A DNA stretch of 64,000 bases from Acinetobacter bouvetii (GTDB lineage Bacteria; Pseudomonadota; Gammaproteobacteria; Pseudomonadales; Moraxellaceae): NCBI RefSeq assembly GCF_902753875.1, contig NZ_CADDTS010000004.1, positions 1 to 64,000 on the forward strand, read 5' to 3'. Each line of letters starts with the position of its first letter. Position 1 is the first letter of the stretch. The position numbers were made by a program, and so were the translations under genes. This document shows, piece by piece, positions 45,675-56,892 of the stretch. The notes below the pieces were generated by a model. That model saw only the letters and a program-made list of their open reading frames with translations. It was not told the DNA's origin and made no database searches.

Positions 45675-46358
45675 ATGCATACGCGACGTATTTTATTAGC
45701 GTTTTCATTGGCAGCATCTGCCGCGTCTGTAGCTTTTGCAGACTTAGTGGAATTAAATCCTAACGATGGTTCAACAGATCGTATTGAACAGCTAACTCGT
45801 ACCTTAGCTCAAGGCTCTTATGCAGAATCACAGGATATCGATATTCCTGCTGAAACTCGAATGAGTGTTAACTTGCGTGAAAAAACTGTTGAATTAAACA
45901 ATGCATCGCTCGCTAAAAAATACGGTTCAAGTAGCTCAAAAAGTTATTCTAACAATCCTTACTCCTGGTTGGTCGCACATCCGCTTCCTGATATGAAGCG
46001 CGTTAGCTCAAATTATGGTGGCCGTACTATGGGTGGCCGTGCTGAAAATCATTCAGGTTTAGATTTGTCTGCTGCGAGTGGTACACCTATTTATGCCACA
46101 GGTCCTGGAGTCGTCACCAAGTCTGGTTGGGGCACGGGCTATGGTCAATATGTAGAAATCAATCATGGCAATGGATACTTGACCCGTTATGCACATGCTT
46201 CTCGTTTAGTTGCTCGTGTTGGGGATCGGGTAGAAGCAGGTGAACATATTGCCAATGTTGGTTGTACAGGTCGCTGCACTGGTCCTCATTTACATTATGA
46301 AGTGGTTAAAGATGGACAGCGCAAAAATCCATCTACTTATCTAGCTATGTTGCCATAA
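45675..46358 (+). CDS. Exported M23-family peptidase
   Basis: A 227-residue protein with a signal peptide (cleaved near VAFA) and a C-terminal LytM-type zinc peptidase domain. The motif HSGLDLSAASGTPIYATGPG provides the first His and Asp, and GPHLHYEVV the HxH ligands. The family loop usually reads GSTGRSTGPHLH; here it is GCTGRCTGPHLH, so two Cys flank the active-site loop. It probably cuts or remodels peptidoglycan cross-links. It is on the opposite strand to dciA, and a terminator follows 140 bases later. Confidence 0.88.
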   Translation: MHTRRILLAFSLAASAASVAFADLVELNPNDGSTDRIEQLTRTLAQGSYAESQDIDIPAETRMSVNLREKTVELNNASLAKKYGSSSSKSYSNNPYSWLVAHPLPDMKRVSSNYGGRTMGGRAENHSGLDLSAASGTPIYATGPGVVTKSGWGTGYGQYVEINHGNGYLTRYAHASRLVARVGDRVEAGEHIANVGCTGRCTGPHLHYEVVKDGQRKNPSTYLAMLP

Positions 46359-46497
46359 GGCTATTCCATTCATCGCTATATGTATTTTATGCCTTGGTCT
46401 GTACTTTGTTGAATTAAAGATTGAGTTACAGCACAGACCTTGAGTGGGTTATAGCTTACAGATATAAGAATATCATTCAAAAGAATACTTATTGTAT

Positions 46498-46525
46498 AAA
46501 AAACCGCCTTTATTGGCGGTTTTTT
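46498..46525 (+). terminator. Intrinsic terminator
   Basis: AAAAAACCGCC (46498-46508) and GGCGGTTTTTT (46515-46525) around TTTATT. Confidence 0.92.
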
Positions 46526-46667
46526 GTTTAATTGCGTAAAGAATGGTCAATGACTATTTATTATCTAAATAATAGTGCTATTCCGTATTCAGCTGTAGCA
46601 ATAACTGAAGTCTACTAAAGTATGGTACATATAGAGAATATAAATAGGCTCAAGGAATAGGTGAATT

Positions 46668-49370
46668 ATGGCGTTTTATGGTGATACCGACGCGCAGGAA
46701 ACCCAAGAATGGCAAGACGCGTTTGACTCGGTTTTACAGCACATGGGTACAGACAGGGCTGCATTTTTGTTGGAAAAACTCTATCAGCGCGCCATTGCCA
46801 AGCATGTTCCCATTCAGCGGCTAAATACCCCTTACTTAAATACTATTTCAGTTGAAGAACAACCGCCTATGCCAGGCGATTCGGATATGGAACGTCGTAT
46901 CCGTGCCCTCATTCGCTGGAATGCTTTGGCGATGGTACTGCGTGCCAACAAAACCGGTGATGACTTAGGTGGTCACTTGGCCAGCTTTGCATCTTCAGCG
47001 ACTTTGTATGATGTGGGTTTTAACCACTTCTTCCGTGCCAACAGCGACAGCTTTGGCGGCGACATGATCTATTATCAAGGTCACTGTGCACCGGGTATTT
47101 ATGCACGTTCATTCCTTGAAGGTCGTTTGACTGAAGAACATTTGAATAATTTCCGTCGTGAGGTGGGTGGTAAAGGTTTGCCATCGTATCCACACCCTTA
47201 TTTAATGCCGGATTATTGGCAGTTCCCAACGGTGTCGATGGGTCTAGGCCCAATCATGTCGATTTATCAAGCACACATTCAAAAGTACTTGATGAACCGT
47301 GGCCTGATCAAAGAAGAAGACCGTAAAGTTTGGGCTTATCTCGGCGATGGCGAGATGGACGAACCGGAAAGTACAGGTGCAATCGCGCTTGCGGGTCGTG
47401 AAAAGTTAGACAACTTGGTATGGGTTGTAAACTGTAACTTGCAGCGTCTGGATGGGCCGGTACGCGGTAATGGTAAAATCATTCAAGAACTTGAATCACT
47501 GTTCCGTGGTGCAGGCTGGCGTGTGATTAAAGTGGTATGGGGCCGTCATTGGGATCCGCTACTGGATAAAGACAAAACCGGTGCTTTAAAAGCGATTATG
47601 GAAGAAGCCGTAGACGGCGACTACCAACGTTACCAAGTAAAAGGCGGTGCTTACACCCGTGCACACTTCTTTGGTAAATATCCAGAAGCTGAAGAGCTGG
47701 TGAAAAACCTAAGCGATGAAGATATTGATAATCTAAACCGCGGTGGTCACGACCCGTACAAAGTCTATGCTGCTTATGCAGAAGCAATGAAATCAACAGG
47801 TCAACCGACGGTGATTCTTGCCAAAACTGTGAAAGGCTATGGCTTATCTGAAGAAATTGAGGCGGTGAACAAAACCCACCAAATCAAGAAAATGCAGCTT
47901 GAATCCTTAAAATATGTACGTAACCGTTTCAACTTGCCATTTACCGATGAGCAATTGGAAGAAGTGCCGTTCTACCGTCCAAGCGAAAACTCACCTGAAT
48001 TGAAATATATGAAGGCGCGTCGTGAGGCATTGGGTGGTTATCTACCTGCTCGCCGTAAAGAAAGTGAACAGCTAGCAATTCCTGAATTGTCAGTGTTTGA
48101 TGCGGTACTCAAAGGCAGCGGCGGTAAAGAACAATCTACCACCATGCTGATGGTGCGTTTGATTTCATCTTTGTTGAAAGAAAAAGCTATTAAAGACCGC
48201 GTTGTGCCAATCGTTCCGGATGAAGCGCGTACTTTTGGTTTGGAAGGTATGTTCCGTCAGTTGGGTATCTATGCTGCGCATGGTCAAAAATATACCCCTG
48301 AAGACCAAGAACAGTTGATGCATTACCGTGAAGCTAAAGATGGTCACATGCTGCAAGAAGGGATTAACGAAGCCGGCGCAATGAGTGCTTGGGCGGCGTT
48401 AGGTACCAGTTATTCAACCAATAACTTGCCAATGATTCCAATGTACATGTACTACTCAATGTTTGGTTTCCAGCGTATTGGCGACATTGCATGGGCAGCA
48501 GGTGATGCACAGGCGCAAGGTTTCCTATTGGGTGCAACGGCAGGCCGTACTACATTGAACGGTGAAGGTTTACAGCACCAAGATGGTCACTCGCACATTT
48601 TAGCCAACACCATTCCAAACTGTGTGTCATATGACCCATGTTTCGGCTATGAATTGACGGTGATTGTGCATGACGGTTTGAAACGTATGTACGTGAACCA
48701 AGAGCGTGTGTTCTATTACCTCACGGTCATGAACGAGAACTACGAACATCCTGCGATTCCAGAAGGTGCTGAAGAAGGCATCAAACGTGGTATGTACTTA
48801 CTCGAAGAAGATGACAAAGCGACAGTTCAATTGCTCGGTTCAGGCGTGATTTTACGTGAAGTGATTAAAGCGGCGAAAATCTTGCGTGACGAATACCAAA
48901 TTCACTCAAACGTGTGGAGCGTGACTAGCTTCAACGAATTGGCACGTGATGGTATGGCGTGTGAAGAGTACAACCGTTTACATCCGTTGGCTGAAGATGC
49001 CAAAGAAGCGTGGGTATCTCAGTTGCTGCGTGAAAAAGACGGTATTGTGGTTTCGGCAACCGACCATATGCGTGCCTACAGCGAACAAATCCGCGCTTAT
49101 CTTCCAGATAACCGTCCGTTTGTGGCATTGGGTACGGATGGCTACGGCCGTTCAGATACTCGCGGCAACTTACGCAGCTACTTCGGTGTAGATGCAGCGC
49201 ATATTGTTGTGGCGACTTTGAAAAAATTAGCAGATGAAGGCGAAGTGGATGCGCGCTTGGTAAAAGATGCGATTTCTAGCTTTGAGTTAGACACTGACCG
49301 TCCTGTGGCTTGGGCACCGCAAGAAACTCCTGAGCTTCATGCTGTTGCTGACTACAAAGAGGAGAACTAA
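46668..49370 (+). CDS. aceE: Pyruvate dehydrogenase E1 component (homodimeric)
   Basis: The thiamine-diphosphate-dependent E1 of pyruvate dehydrogenase, 900 residues, which decarboxylates pyruvate and acetylates the E2 lipoyl group. Thiamine binding is seen in YLGDGEMDEPESTGAIALAGREKLDNLVWVVNCNLQRLDGPVRGN (GDG...NN-like motif). Transketolase-like GLQHQDGHSHILANTIPNC and the C-terminal GTDGYGRSDTR complete it. It lies two bases before aceF in a classical operon. The E3 gene is not in the window. Confidence 0.97.
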   Translation: MAFYGDTDAQETQEWQDAFDSVLQHMGTDRAAFLLEKLYQRAIAKHVPIQRLNTPYLNTISVEEQPPMPGDSDMERRIRALIRWNALAMVLRANKTGDDLGGHLASFASSATLYDVGFNHFFRANSDSFGGDMIYYQGHCAPGIYARSFLEGRLTEEHLNNFRREVGGKGLPSYPHPYLMPDYWQFPTVSMGLGPIMSIYQAHIQKYLMNRGLIKEEDRKVWAYLGDGEMDEPESTGAIALAGREKLDNLVWVVNCNLQRLDGPVRGNGKIIQELESLFRGAGWRVIKVVWGRHWDPLLDKDKTGALKAIMEEAVDGDYQRYQVKGGAYTRAHFFGKYPEAEELVKNLSDEDIDNLNRGGHDPYKVYAAYAEAMKSTGQPTVILAKTVKGYGLSEEIEAVNKTHQIKKMQLESLKYVRNRFNLPFTDEQLEEVPFYRPSENSPELKYMKARREALGGYLPARRKESEQLAIPELSVFDAVLKGSGGKEQSTTMLMVRLISSLLKEKAIKDRVVPIVPDEARTFGLEGMFRQLGIYAAHGQKYTPEDQEQLMHYREAKDGHMLQEGINEAGAMSAWAALGTSYSTNNLPMIPMYMYYSMFGFQRIGDIAWAAGDAQAQGFLLGATAGRTTLNGEGLQHQDGHSHILANTIPNCVSYDPCFGYELTVIVHDGLKRMYVNQERVFYYLTVMNENYEHPAIPEGAEEGIKRGMYLLEEDDKATVQLLGSGVILREVIKAAKILRDEYQIHSNVWSVTSFNELARDGMACEEYNRLHPLAEDAKEAWVSQLLREKDGIVVSATDHMRAYSEQIRAYLPDNRPFVALGTDGYGRSDTRGNLRSYFGVDAAHIVVATLKKLADEGEVDARLVKDAISSFELDTDRPVAWAPQETPELHAVADYKEEN

Positions 49371-49372
49371 GC

Positions 49373-51358
49373 ATGCAAATTACGACTCCTGATATTGGTG
49401 TAGATAAAGCAACGGTTGCTGAAATCTTAGTGAAAGTTGGCGATAGCATTGCTGTCGATGACAGCATTGTACTGTTAGAGTCTGACAAAGCCTCTGTTGA
49501 AGTGCCAAGCACTTCAGCAGGTGTAGTGAAAAGCATTGCCGTGAATTTAGGTGACAGTGTTGCTGAAGGCTCGGTACTGATTGAGTTAGAAGCAGAAGGC
49601 GAAAGTACTGCTGCTCCTGAAACTTCACAAAGCGAACCGGAAGTAAAAGCTGTTGAAGCAGCGTCTGTAACAGAAGCACCTAAAGTTGAAGTTGTACCAC
49701 AAGCGACTGCATCGGCATCGCAAGTGGTCGATGTACAAGTGCCTGATATTGGCGTAGAGAAAGCCACTGTCAGCGAAATTTTAGTCGCTGTGGGTGATGA
49801 AATTGATGTCGATCAAAGCATCATCGTAGTGGAATCGGACAAAGCTACTGTAGAAGTGCCAAGTACTGTGTCTGGCCGTGTGGAATCCATCACCATCAAT
49901 GCAGGTGATGTGGTGAAAGAAGGCGTGGTGATTCTGACTGTGAAAACAGCGGCGTCATCTGCAGTGGTTGAAAGTGCTCCTGCACCGGCTGCACAAGCAG
50001 CGCAACCTGCGACAGTATCTCAAGCGGCTGCATCGGCACCTGAGCCAGCCGCATCTGCGTCAGGTCCCGTTGAAATTGCAGTACCTGACCTAGGTGTTGA
50101 TAAAGCGGCTGTGGCAGAAATTTTGGTGGCAGTTGGTGATGTGGTTGAAAAAGACCAAAGCATCATTGTGGTGGAATCAGATAAAGCGACTGTTGAAGTG
50201 CCAAGCACTGTAGCTGGTAAGATCACAGCGATACACGTACAACTTGGACAAAGTGTTTCAGAGGGGGCGGCTTTACTGACCATTGAAGCAGAGGGTCAAG
50301 CTGCTACTGCACCTGCTGTGGCAGAAAAGCCTACTCAAGCCGCAGCACAGCCTGTAGCTGCAACTGCGCCAAAAGCTGAGGCAAAAGTGGAAGCTGCGCC
50401 AGTAACTCAAGGCGCAGATAAGCTGACCAAAGAGCAAAATGCGGCGAATGCTAAAGTTTATGCAGGGCCAGCGGTACGTAAGTTAGCGCGTGAATTAGGT
50501 GTGGTTTTGGCTGAAGTGAAAGCTTCTGGCCCACATGAACGCTTAATGAAAGAAGATTTATTTGCTTTCGTGAAAACGCGTTTAACCGCACCTCAGGCAG
50601 CGCCTGCTGCGCAAGCTGTGGCTCAAGTGTCTGGCTTACCAAAATTACCAAGATTTGATGCCTTTGGCGGCGTGGAAGAGAAAACCTTGACACGTTTGCA
50701 ACAAGTGTCGATTCCACAGTTGTCACTCAACAATTTCATTCCGCAAGTGACACAGTTTGATTTGGCGGATATCACGGAACTTGAAGCATGGCGCGGTGAT
50801 CTTAAAGGCAACTTTAAGAAAGAAGGTATTAGCCTGACCATCATGGCGTTTATTATTAAAGCTGTGGCTCATTTACTGAAAGAAGAGCGTGATTTTGCAG
50901 GTCACTTGGCAGACGATGGTAAATCGGTATTGCTGCGAAATGAAATTCATATGGGTATTGCAGTAGCGACACCTGATGGTTTAACCGTTCCAGTACTGCG
51001 TAATCCAGACCAAAAGTCGATTAAGCAAATCGCGATTGAGTTGGGTGAGTTGGGGCAAAAAGCGCGTGATAAGAAATTGTCACCGAAAGATCTACAAGGC
51101 GCGAACTTTACTATTTCTAGCCTTGGTGCCATTGGTGGTACCGCGTTTACGCCACTCGTAAACTGGCCACAAGTGGCGATTTTGGGAATTTCACCTGCAA
51201 CCATGCAACCAGTTTGGAATGGTTCAGGCTTTGATCCAAAATTGATGTTGCCGTTGTCACTGTCCTATGATCATCGTGTGATTAATGGTGCAGATGCAGC
51301 ACGCTTTACCCACAAATTGACCAAGTTGCTTGCTGATATTCGTAGTTTATTGCTCTAG
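49373..51358 (+). CDS. aceF: Dihydrolipoamide acetyltransferase (E2), three lipoyl domains
   Basis: The core of the pyruvate dehydrogenase complex, 661 residues. Three tandem lipoyl domains have lipoylated lysines in ESDKA motifs at K39, K157 and K271, separated by Ala/Pro-rich linkers. An E1/E3-binding domain follows (AGPAVRKLARELGVVLAEVKASGPHERLMKEDL). The catalytic domain ends in SYDHRVINGADAARF with H634. Asn at 638 replaces the more usual Asp, as in the Azotobacter E2. It forms an operon with aceE. Confidence 0.97.
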   Translation: MQITTPDIGVDKATVAEILVKVGDSIAVDDSIVLLESDKASVEVPSTSAGVVKSIAVNLGDSVAEGSVLIELEAEGESTAAPETSQSEPEVKAVEAASVTEAPKVEVVPQATASASQVVDVQVPDIGVEKATVSEILVAVGDEIDVDQSIIVVESDKATVEVPSTVSGRVESITINAGDVVKEGVVILTVKTAASSAVVESAPAPAAQAAQPATVSQAAASAPEPAASASGPVEIAVPDLGVDKAAVAEILVAVGDVVEKDQSIIVVESDKATVEVPSTVAGKITAIHVQLGQSVSEGAALLTIEAEGQAATAPAVAEKPTQAAAQPVAATAPKAEAKVEAAPVTQGADKLTKEQNAANAKVYAGPAVRKLARELGVVLAEVKASGPHERLMKEDLFAFVKTRLTAPQAAPAAQAVAQVSGLPKLPRFDAFGGVEEKTLTRLQQVSIPQLSLNNFIPQVTQFDLADITELEAWRGDLKGNFKKEGISLTIMAFIIKAVAHLLKEERDFAGHLADDGKSVLLRNEIHMGIAVATPDGLTVPVLRNPDQKSIKQIAIELGELGQKARDKKLSPKDLQGANFTISSLGAIGGTAFTPLVNWPQVAILGISPATMQPVWNGSGFDPKLMLPLSLSYDHRVINGADAARFTHKLTKLLADIRSLLL

Positions 51359-51391
51359 AAAAAGTAGCTAGCGCATTTTGCATGAGCATTT

Positions 51392-51419
51392 AAAAAACCT
51401 CGCTTCGGCGGGGTTTTTT
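51392..51419 (+). terminator. Intrinsic terminator of aceEF
   Basis: AAAAAACCTCGC, a TTCG tetraloop, then GCGGGGTTTTTT, with one non-canonical pair. The next 170 bases (51420-51589) are AT-rich and empty. Confidence 0.88.
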
Positions 51420-51589
51420 CGTATTTGCTTTTGTAGGCAATGCGGATTGTAATATTGGGAATAAGAGCAAGAAGCAATTAAAGTTCCTCTTCTTTATGAT
51501 CATTTTCAATTAAATAACTTCTAATTTTTAGCTTCTTATTTGTCTACTTATTGAATAAATTTGATAATTTTTTGACTTCAGCTTAAAAT

Positions 51590-51804
51590 GCTTTTACTTC
51601 ATTGGGGAGTAGCCGCTTTTTACGCAATGTAAAAAGGTGATGGTCAACATAATTGTTCAACAGAACATGGTCATCATAGCAAAGAACCAATTGGCTTTTG
51701 ATGAAAGCTTTTTTTCTTGTTGGCAAGACCTTTGATTTACCACTCTGCAGATTTTTGGCTAGCAGGAGCGGTGAGTCATTGGTATTTGTTATTGCTAGCC
51801 AGAG
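51590..51804 (+). promoter_or_regulatory. yybP-ykoY manganese riboswitch
   Basis: The leader of the UPF0016 gene carries the conserved elements of the yybP-ykoY (Mn2+) aptamer. GGGGAGTAGCCGC is at 51604-51616, GTCAACAT at 51643-51650, and TTGGCAAGACC at 51720-51730 closes the basal helix. A likely expression platform follows. GGCTAGCA (51757-51764) pairs with TGCTAGCC (51793-51800), and CTCTG (51743-51747) can pair with CAGAG (51800-51804). That would hide the ribosome-binding AGAG, so metal binding would free it. The aptamer identity is from consensus recall; the platform is inferred. Confidence 0.88.
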
Positions 51805-51813
51805 AAACATATC

Positions 51814-52392
51814 ATGCTTTCAGCTTTTCTGATTTCTTTAGCAGTCGTTGCCTTATCTGAAATGGGTGACAAAACTCAATTGTTGGCCTTATTGCTGGCA
51901 GCCCGCTTCCGAAAGCCTGTACCCATTCTCATTGCAATTTTTCTTGCTACTGTGGTCAACCATGGTATTTCTGCTGTTTTAGGTCAATGGATTACTACGG
52001 TTTTGAGTCCAACAGTGCTGCTGTGGATTGTATCGCTCGGCTTTATTGCGATGGCGGCGTGGATGTTGATTCCAGATGAACTGGATGATGAAACTGAAAG
52101 TATCAATAAATGGCAAAAATACGGTGTATTTGGTGCAACTTTTGTTTTATTTTTTCTGGCAGAAATTGGCGATAAAACCCAAATTGCAACAGTCGCTTTA
52201 GCTGCGCGTTTTGACAGTATTGGTTGGGTCACTTTAGGAACGACACTAGGCATTATGCTGGTTAATGCACCTGCGGTATTTATAGGTAATAAACTGGCAC
52301 AAAAGCTGCCAATTGCTTTGATTCACAAAATTGGCGCAGCAGTGTTTCTGATCATTGGTGTTGCAGCTTTAGTACAGCATTATTTTTTCTGA
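51814..52392 (+). CDS. UPF0016/TMEM165-family manganese exporter (MneA-like)
   Basis: A 192-residue inner-membrane protein with about six helices in two repeats. Each repeat has the family motif E-x-G-D-K-T: EMGDKTQLLALLLAARFRKP at about residue 17 and EIGDKTQIATVALAARFDS at about 116. The GDT1/UPF0016 family moves Mn2+ or Ca2+; bacterial members such as Vibrio MneA export manganese. Control by the adjacent Mn2+ riboswitch strongly supports manganese efflux. Confidence 0.9.
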   Translation: MLSAFLISLAVVALSEMGDKTQLLALLLAARFRKPVPILIAIFLATVVNHGISAVLGQWITTVLSPTVLLWIVSLGFIAMAAWMLIPDELDDETESINKWQKYGVFGATFVLFFLAEIGDKTQIATVALAARFDSIGWVTLGTTLGIMLVNAPAVFIGNKLAQKLPIALIHKIGAAVFLIIGVAALVQHYFF

Positions 52393-52411
52393 ATATAAGC
52401 CTAAAAAACTG

Positions 52412-52443
52412 AAATCCCGACTTAAAAAATCGGGATTTTTTTG
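52412..52443 (+). terminator. Intrinsic terminator
   Basis: AAATCCCGA (52412-52420) and TCGGGATTT (52430-52438), followed by a T run. Confidence 0.9.
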
Positions 52444-52576
52444 TGGAAAATGGCTCTCAATTAATTGATATTTCTAATGATGTTGGTCTTAAATTTATTG
52501 TAACTTTGCAGCATTCCATATATGTTATAGGGAATTAGAAGTCTAATTTTTTAAAAGAGAATTTTGGGGAATGGGT

Positions 52577-53374
52577 ATGGCGTTTGATCGCACCACATCA
52601 CAAGTACTATTTGATAATGGTACGCATAAATGTATTAGTTTTACCAGTTTGGTTAAAGGTGAAGGTGTACAAGCGAATCAATTTCTAATTTTGGATCATG
52701 AGCGTGCTGCAGTCCTTGATCCGGGTGGTGACTTGACTTATGTCCCGCTGACTATGGAATTGAATAAATATACTCGTTTAACCAATCTTGATTATGTGAT
52801 GGCCTCGCATCAAGACCCCGATATCATTACTTCTATGCCGCGTTGGCTGGTCTATACCGAAGCCAAAGTTGTGGCCTCAAAATTATGGGCACGCTTTTTA
52901 CCGCATTTGAACTCGGCGTTTATGAGTGACCGCATGAAAGGCAACTGGCTGGATCGTTTGATTGAACTTCCAGATCATGGTCAGGTGATTCCTCTAGGGC
53001 AATCCAGTATTGTGGCCGTACCAGCACACTTCCTACATTCGGTCGGCAATTTCCAGTTTTACGATCCGATCGCCAAAATTTTGTTCTCCGGTGACATGGG
53101 GGCATCCATGGTGGAAGATGCGGCCAAACCACTGGAGAACTTTGCTGCGCATATTCCAAAGATGAAAGGGTTCCATCAACGTTATATGTGTTCCAATAAA
53201 GTCATTCGCTTATGGGTCAATATGGTTCGCAGCATGGATGTGGAAATGATCGTACCGCAGCATGGTACGCCATTTATTGGCAAGGAACAGATTAAGCAGT
53301 TCCTGGACTGGATTGAGACCTTGGAATGTGGCACCGATTTAATGGATGAAACGGTATTTACCTGTCCTGCATAA
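52577..53374 (+). CDS. Metallo-beta-lactamase-fold protein, flavodiiron/ODP-like
   Basis: A 265-residue MBL-fold protein of the type found as the diiron domain of flavodiiron proteins. Its likely metal ligands are in ASHQDPDIITS (HxDxD; the classic motif is HxExDH), HFLHSVGNFQFYDP, LFSGDMGASM and VPQHGTPF. The flavodoxin domain is missing, so it must receive electrons from a partner or act as an oxygen sensor or hydrolase. ATG 52577 is favoured over ATG 52571, because GGGGA ends immediately before the latter and would leave no spacing. Confidence 0.78.
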   Translation: MAFDRTTSQVLFDNGTHKCISFTSLVKGEGVQANQFLILDHERAAVLDPGGDLTYVPLTMELNKYTRLTNLDYVMASHQDPDIITSMPRWLVYTEAKVVASKLWARFLPHLNSAFMSDRMKGNWLDRLIELPDHGQVIPLGQSSIVAVPAHFLHSVGNFQFYDPIAKILFSGDMGASMVEDAAKPLENFAAHIPKMKGFHQRYMCSNKVIRLWVNMVRSMDVEMIVPQHGTPFIGKEQIKQFLDWIETLECGTDLMDETVFTCPA

Positions 53375-53469
53375 TGAACGGGATATGCATAAAAAAATCT
53401 TGAATTAAAGGGCAACATTTTTTAAGATTTTCGCTCTAAAAATATATTAGATAACGAGAATTTAGAAGA

Positions 53470-53835
53470 ATGTTGTCTCAAGTACCTACGCAGGATGCGT
53501 GTTTAAGTTGTGGTGCGTGCTGCGCTTATTTCCGGGTTTCATTTTATTGGGCAGAAGGTTTGGCTATGCCCAAACACTATACTGAACCTGTAAATGCTGT
53601 CTATTCGTGTATGACAGGCACCAACCAAAAATCACCGCGCTGTATTGCCCTGAAGGGTGAGATCGGTCAACAGGTCAGTTGTGGGATGTATGAAGCACGC
53701 AGTTCATCATGTAAAGAAGTGCAAATTGCCGATGAGCAATGTAATAAGGCACGTAAAGCCCATAACATGATCGCCTTTATTCAGGTTGAATCTTTTGAAT
53801 CGACCAATGACGATGATTTTGATCAGGTCAGTTAA
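53470..53835 (+). CDS. YkgJ-family cysteine-cluster protein
   Basis: A 121-residue protein with the signature CLSCGACCAYFRV near residue 15 and further Cys at CMTG, RCIAL, VSCGMYEARSSSCKEV and DEQC. This is the YkgJ/UPF0153 family, thought to bind zinc or iron through its Cys cluster. Function is unknown. It sits between the MBL-fold gene and guaB. Confidence 0.85.
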   Translation: MLSQVPTQDACLSCGACCAYFRVSFYWAEGLAMPKHYTEPVNAVYSCMTGTNQKSPRCIALKGEIGQQVSCGMYEARSSSCKEVQIADEQCNKARKAHNMIAFIQVESFESTNDDDFDQVS

Positions 53836-53936
53836 GCTTAAGATTGAGGAAAAATTCTGGTAGGGATGATGTTGGCTGCATGCAGATTCAAAAAAATTCA
53901 ATAAAAAATGAAATTTGAATCTAAATTTGTTTATAA

Positions 53937-55433
<1,497 letters not shown>

Positions 55434-55454
55434 TTTATCGTAATCAAAGTCATG

Positions 55455-55485
55455 AAAAGCCGTCATTTTTATGACGGCTTTTTTG
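55455..55485 (+). terminator. Intrinsic terminator of guaB
   Basis: AAAAGCCGTCAT and ATGACGGCTTTT form a 12-bp stem with a short T loop, followed by a T run. Confidence 0.9.
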
Positions 55486-55551
55486 ATTTTGGTGTAAAGT
55501 ATTTACAGTAAAAAGTGATGATTTAGATCACCATCAAGAAGTGAGTAGAAC

Positions 55552-56883
55552 ATGAGTTATTTTGGTACAGATGGTATTCGTGGAAAGTTTGGGGAGCTTC
55601 CAATTACACCTGAATTTGCATTAAAACTAGGATTTGCAGCAGGTAAAGTTTTAAAACAATACAGTAAAAAATCAAAGCCAATTGTAGTCTTGGGTAAAGA
55701 TACTCGTCTATCTGGTTATATTTTGGAATCTGCATTACAGGCCGGCTTGAATGCAGCGGGCGTCTATGTGCATCTTTTAGGTCCATTACCAACACCGGCG
55801 ATTGCGCACTTGACCCGTGCTTTACATGCCAGTCTGGGCATTGTGATTTCAGCTTCGCATAACCCGTATTTTGATAATGGCATCAAATTCTTTTCCGGCG
55901 AAGGTAAAAAACTGCCGGACGAATTACAGGATGCGATTAATCAAGAGCTCGAAAATGAACTTAAAATTGAAGATACCGCAAACCTGGGTAAAAGTGTGCG
56001 GGTTAAAGATGCCAATGGTCGTTATATCGAATTCTGTAAATCGACCTTCCCGTATCATTTTGATTTAAGTAATTTAAAAATTGTGGTCGACTGTGCTAAT
56101 GGCGCTGCTTATAACGTCGGTCCATCGGTATTTAAAGAGTTGGGCGCTAAAGTCATTGCACTGTATAACGAGCCTGATGGCCTGAATATCAATCAGGATT
56201 GTGGTTCAACCCATCCAGAAAATCTGCAAAAAGCCGTAGTTGAACATCAGGCCGATTTAGGCATTGCCTTTGATGGTGATGCTGACCGCGTGATTATGGT
56301 GGATAAAAACGGTGAACAAATCACTGGCGACCATATCCTGTATATTTTAGCCACTCAAAGCAGCCATAAACCTGCTGGCATAGTTGGCACAGTGATGAGT
56401 AACATGGCGCTTGAACTGGCCTTGGATCAGGCTAAAGTACCATTTGTACGTGCCAAAGTCGGTGACCGTTATGTGTTACAAGCACTGGATGAAAAAGGCT
56501 GGGCCATTGGTGGAGAACCATCAGGACATATTCTGACTCTAGATAAGAGCACCACTGGTGATGCCATTATTGCTGCCTTGCAAGTACTGACAGTGATGGT
56601 CGAGCAGAAAAAAGCATTGCATGAATTGGTTGCAGGTTTCCAGTTATTGCCGAATGTGCTGGTAAATGTTCGTCTGGACAATATGTTTGATCCCTACAGT
56701 GTTCCTGCATTGGTGAGCGAGTTTGAAAAAGTAGAAGCCCAACTGAAAGGTCGTGGCCGTTTACTGATTCGTAAGTCGGGTACAGAACCAGTGATTCGTG
56801 TGATGGTGGAAGGGGATAATCTTCAGGAAGTAACTGCTTTAGCCAACCAGCTGGCAGATACCGTACGTGCCAACGCTGCTTAA
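55552..56883 (+). CDS. glmM: Phosphoglucosamine mutase
   Basis: Interconverts glucosamine 6-phosphate and 1-phosphate on the way to UDP-GlcNAc for wall and lipid A. The 443-residue protein has the catalytic phosphoserine S102 in [13 protein letters not shown], as in E. coli GlmM, and the metal loop [12 protein letters not shown]. The sugar-binding GGEPSGH and the phosphate-binding [14 protein letters not shown] complete it. The start [14 protein letters not shown] is the family start. pdxH begins nine bases after the stop. Confidence 0.96.
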   Translation: MSYFGTDGIRGKFGELPITPEFALKLGFAAGKVLKQYSKKSKPIVVLGKDTRLSGYILESALQAGLNAAGVYVHLLGPLPTPAIAHLTRALHASLGIVISASHNPYFDNGIKFFSGEGKKLPDELQDAINQELENELKIEDTANLGKSVRVKDANGRYIEFCKSTFPYHFDLSNLKIVVDCANGAAYNVGPSVFKELGAKVIALYNEPDGLNINQDCGSTHPENLQKAVVEHQADLGIAFDGDADRVIMVDKNGEQITGDHILYILATQSSHKPAGIVGTVMSNMALELALDQAKVPFVRAKVGDRYVLQALDEKGWAIGGEPSGHILTLDKSTTGDAIIAALQVLTVMVEQKKALHELVAGFQLLPNVLVNVRLDNMFDPYSVPALVSEFEKVEAQLKGRGRLLIRKSGTEPVIRVMVEGDNLQEVTALANQLADTVRANAA

Positions 56884-56892
56884 GGTAACAAG

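Noticed and set aside
46393..46442. GGTCTGT/ACAGACC inverted repeat after the M23 gene
   Set aside because: Only 7 bp with a loop of about 30 bases, and a far better terminator follows.
51583..51810. 75-codon minus-strand ORF in the UPF0016 leader
   Set aside because: It lies entirely within the riboswitch, has no family similarity, and its composition follows the RNA structure on the other strand.
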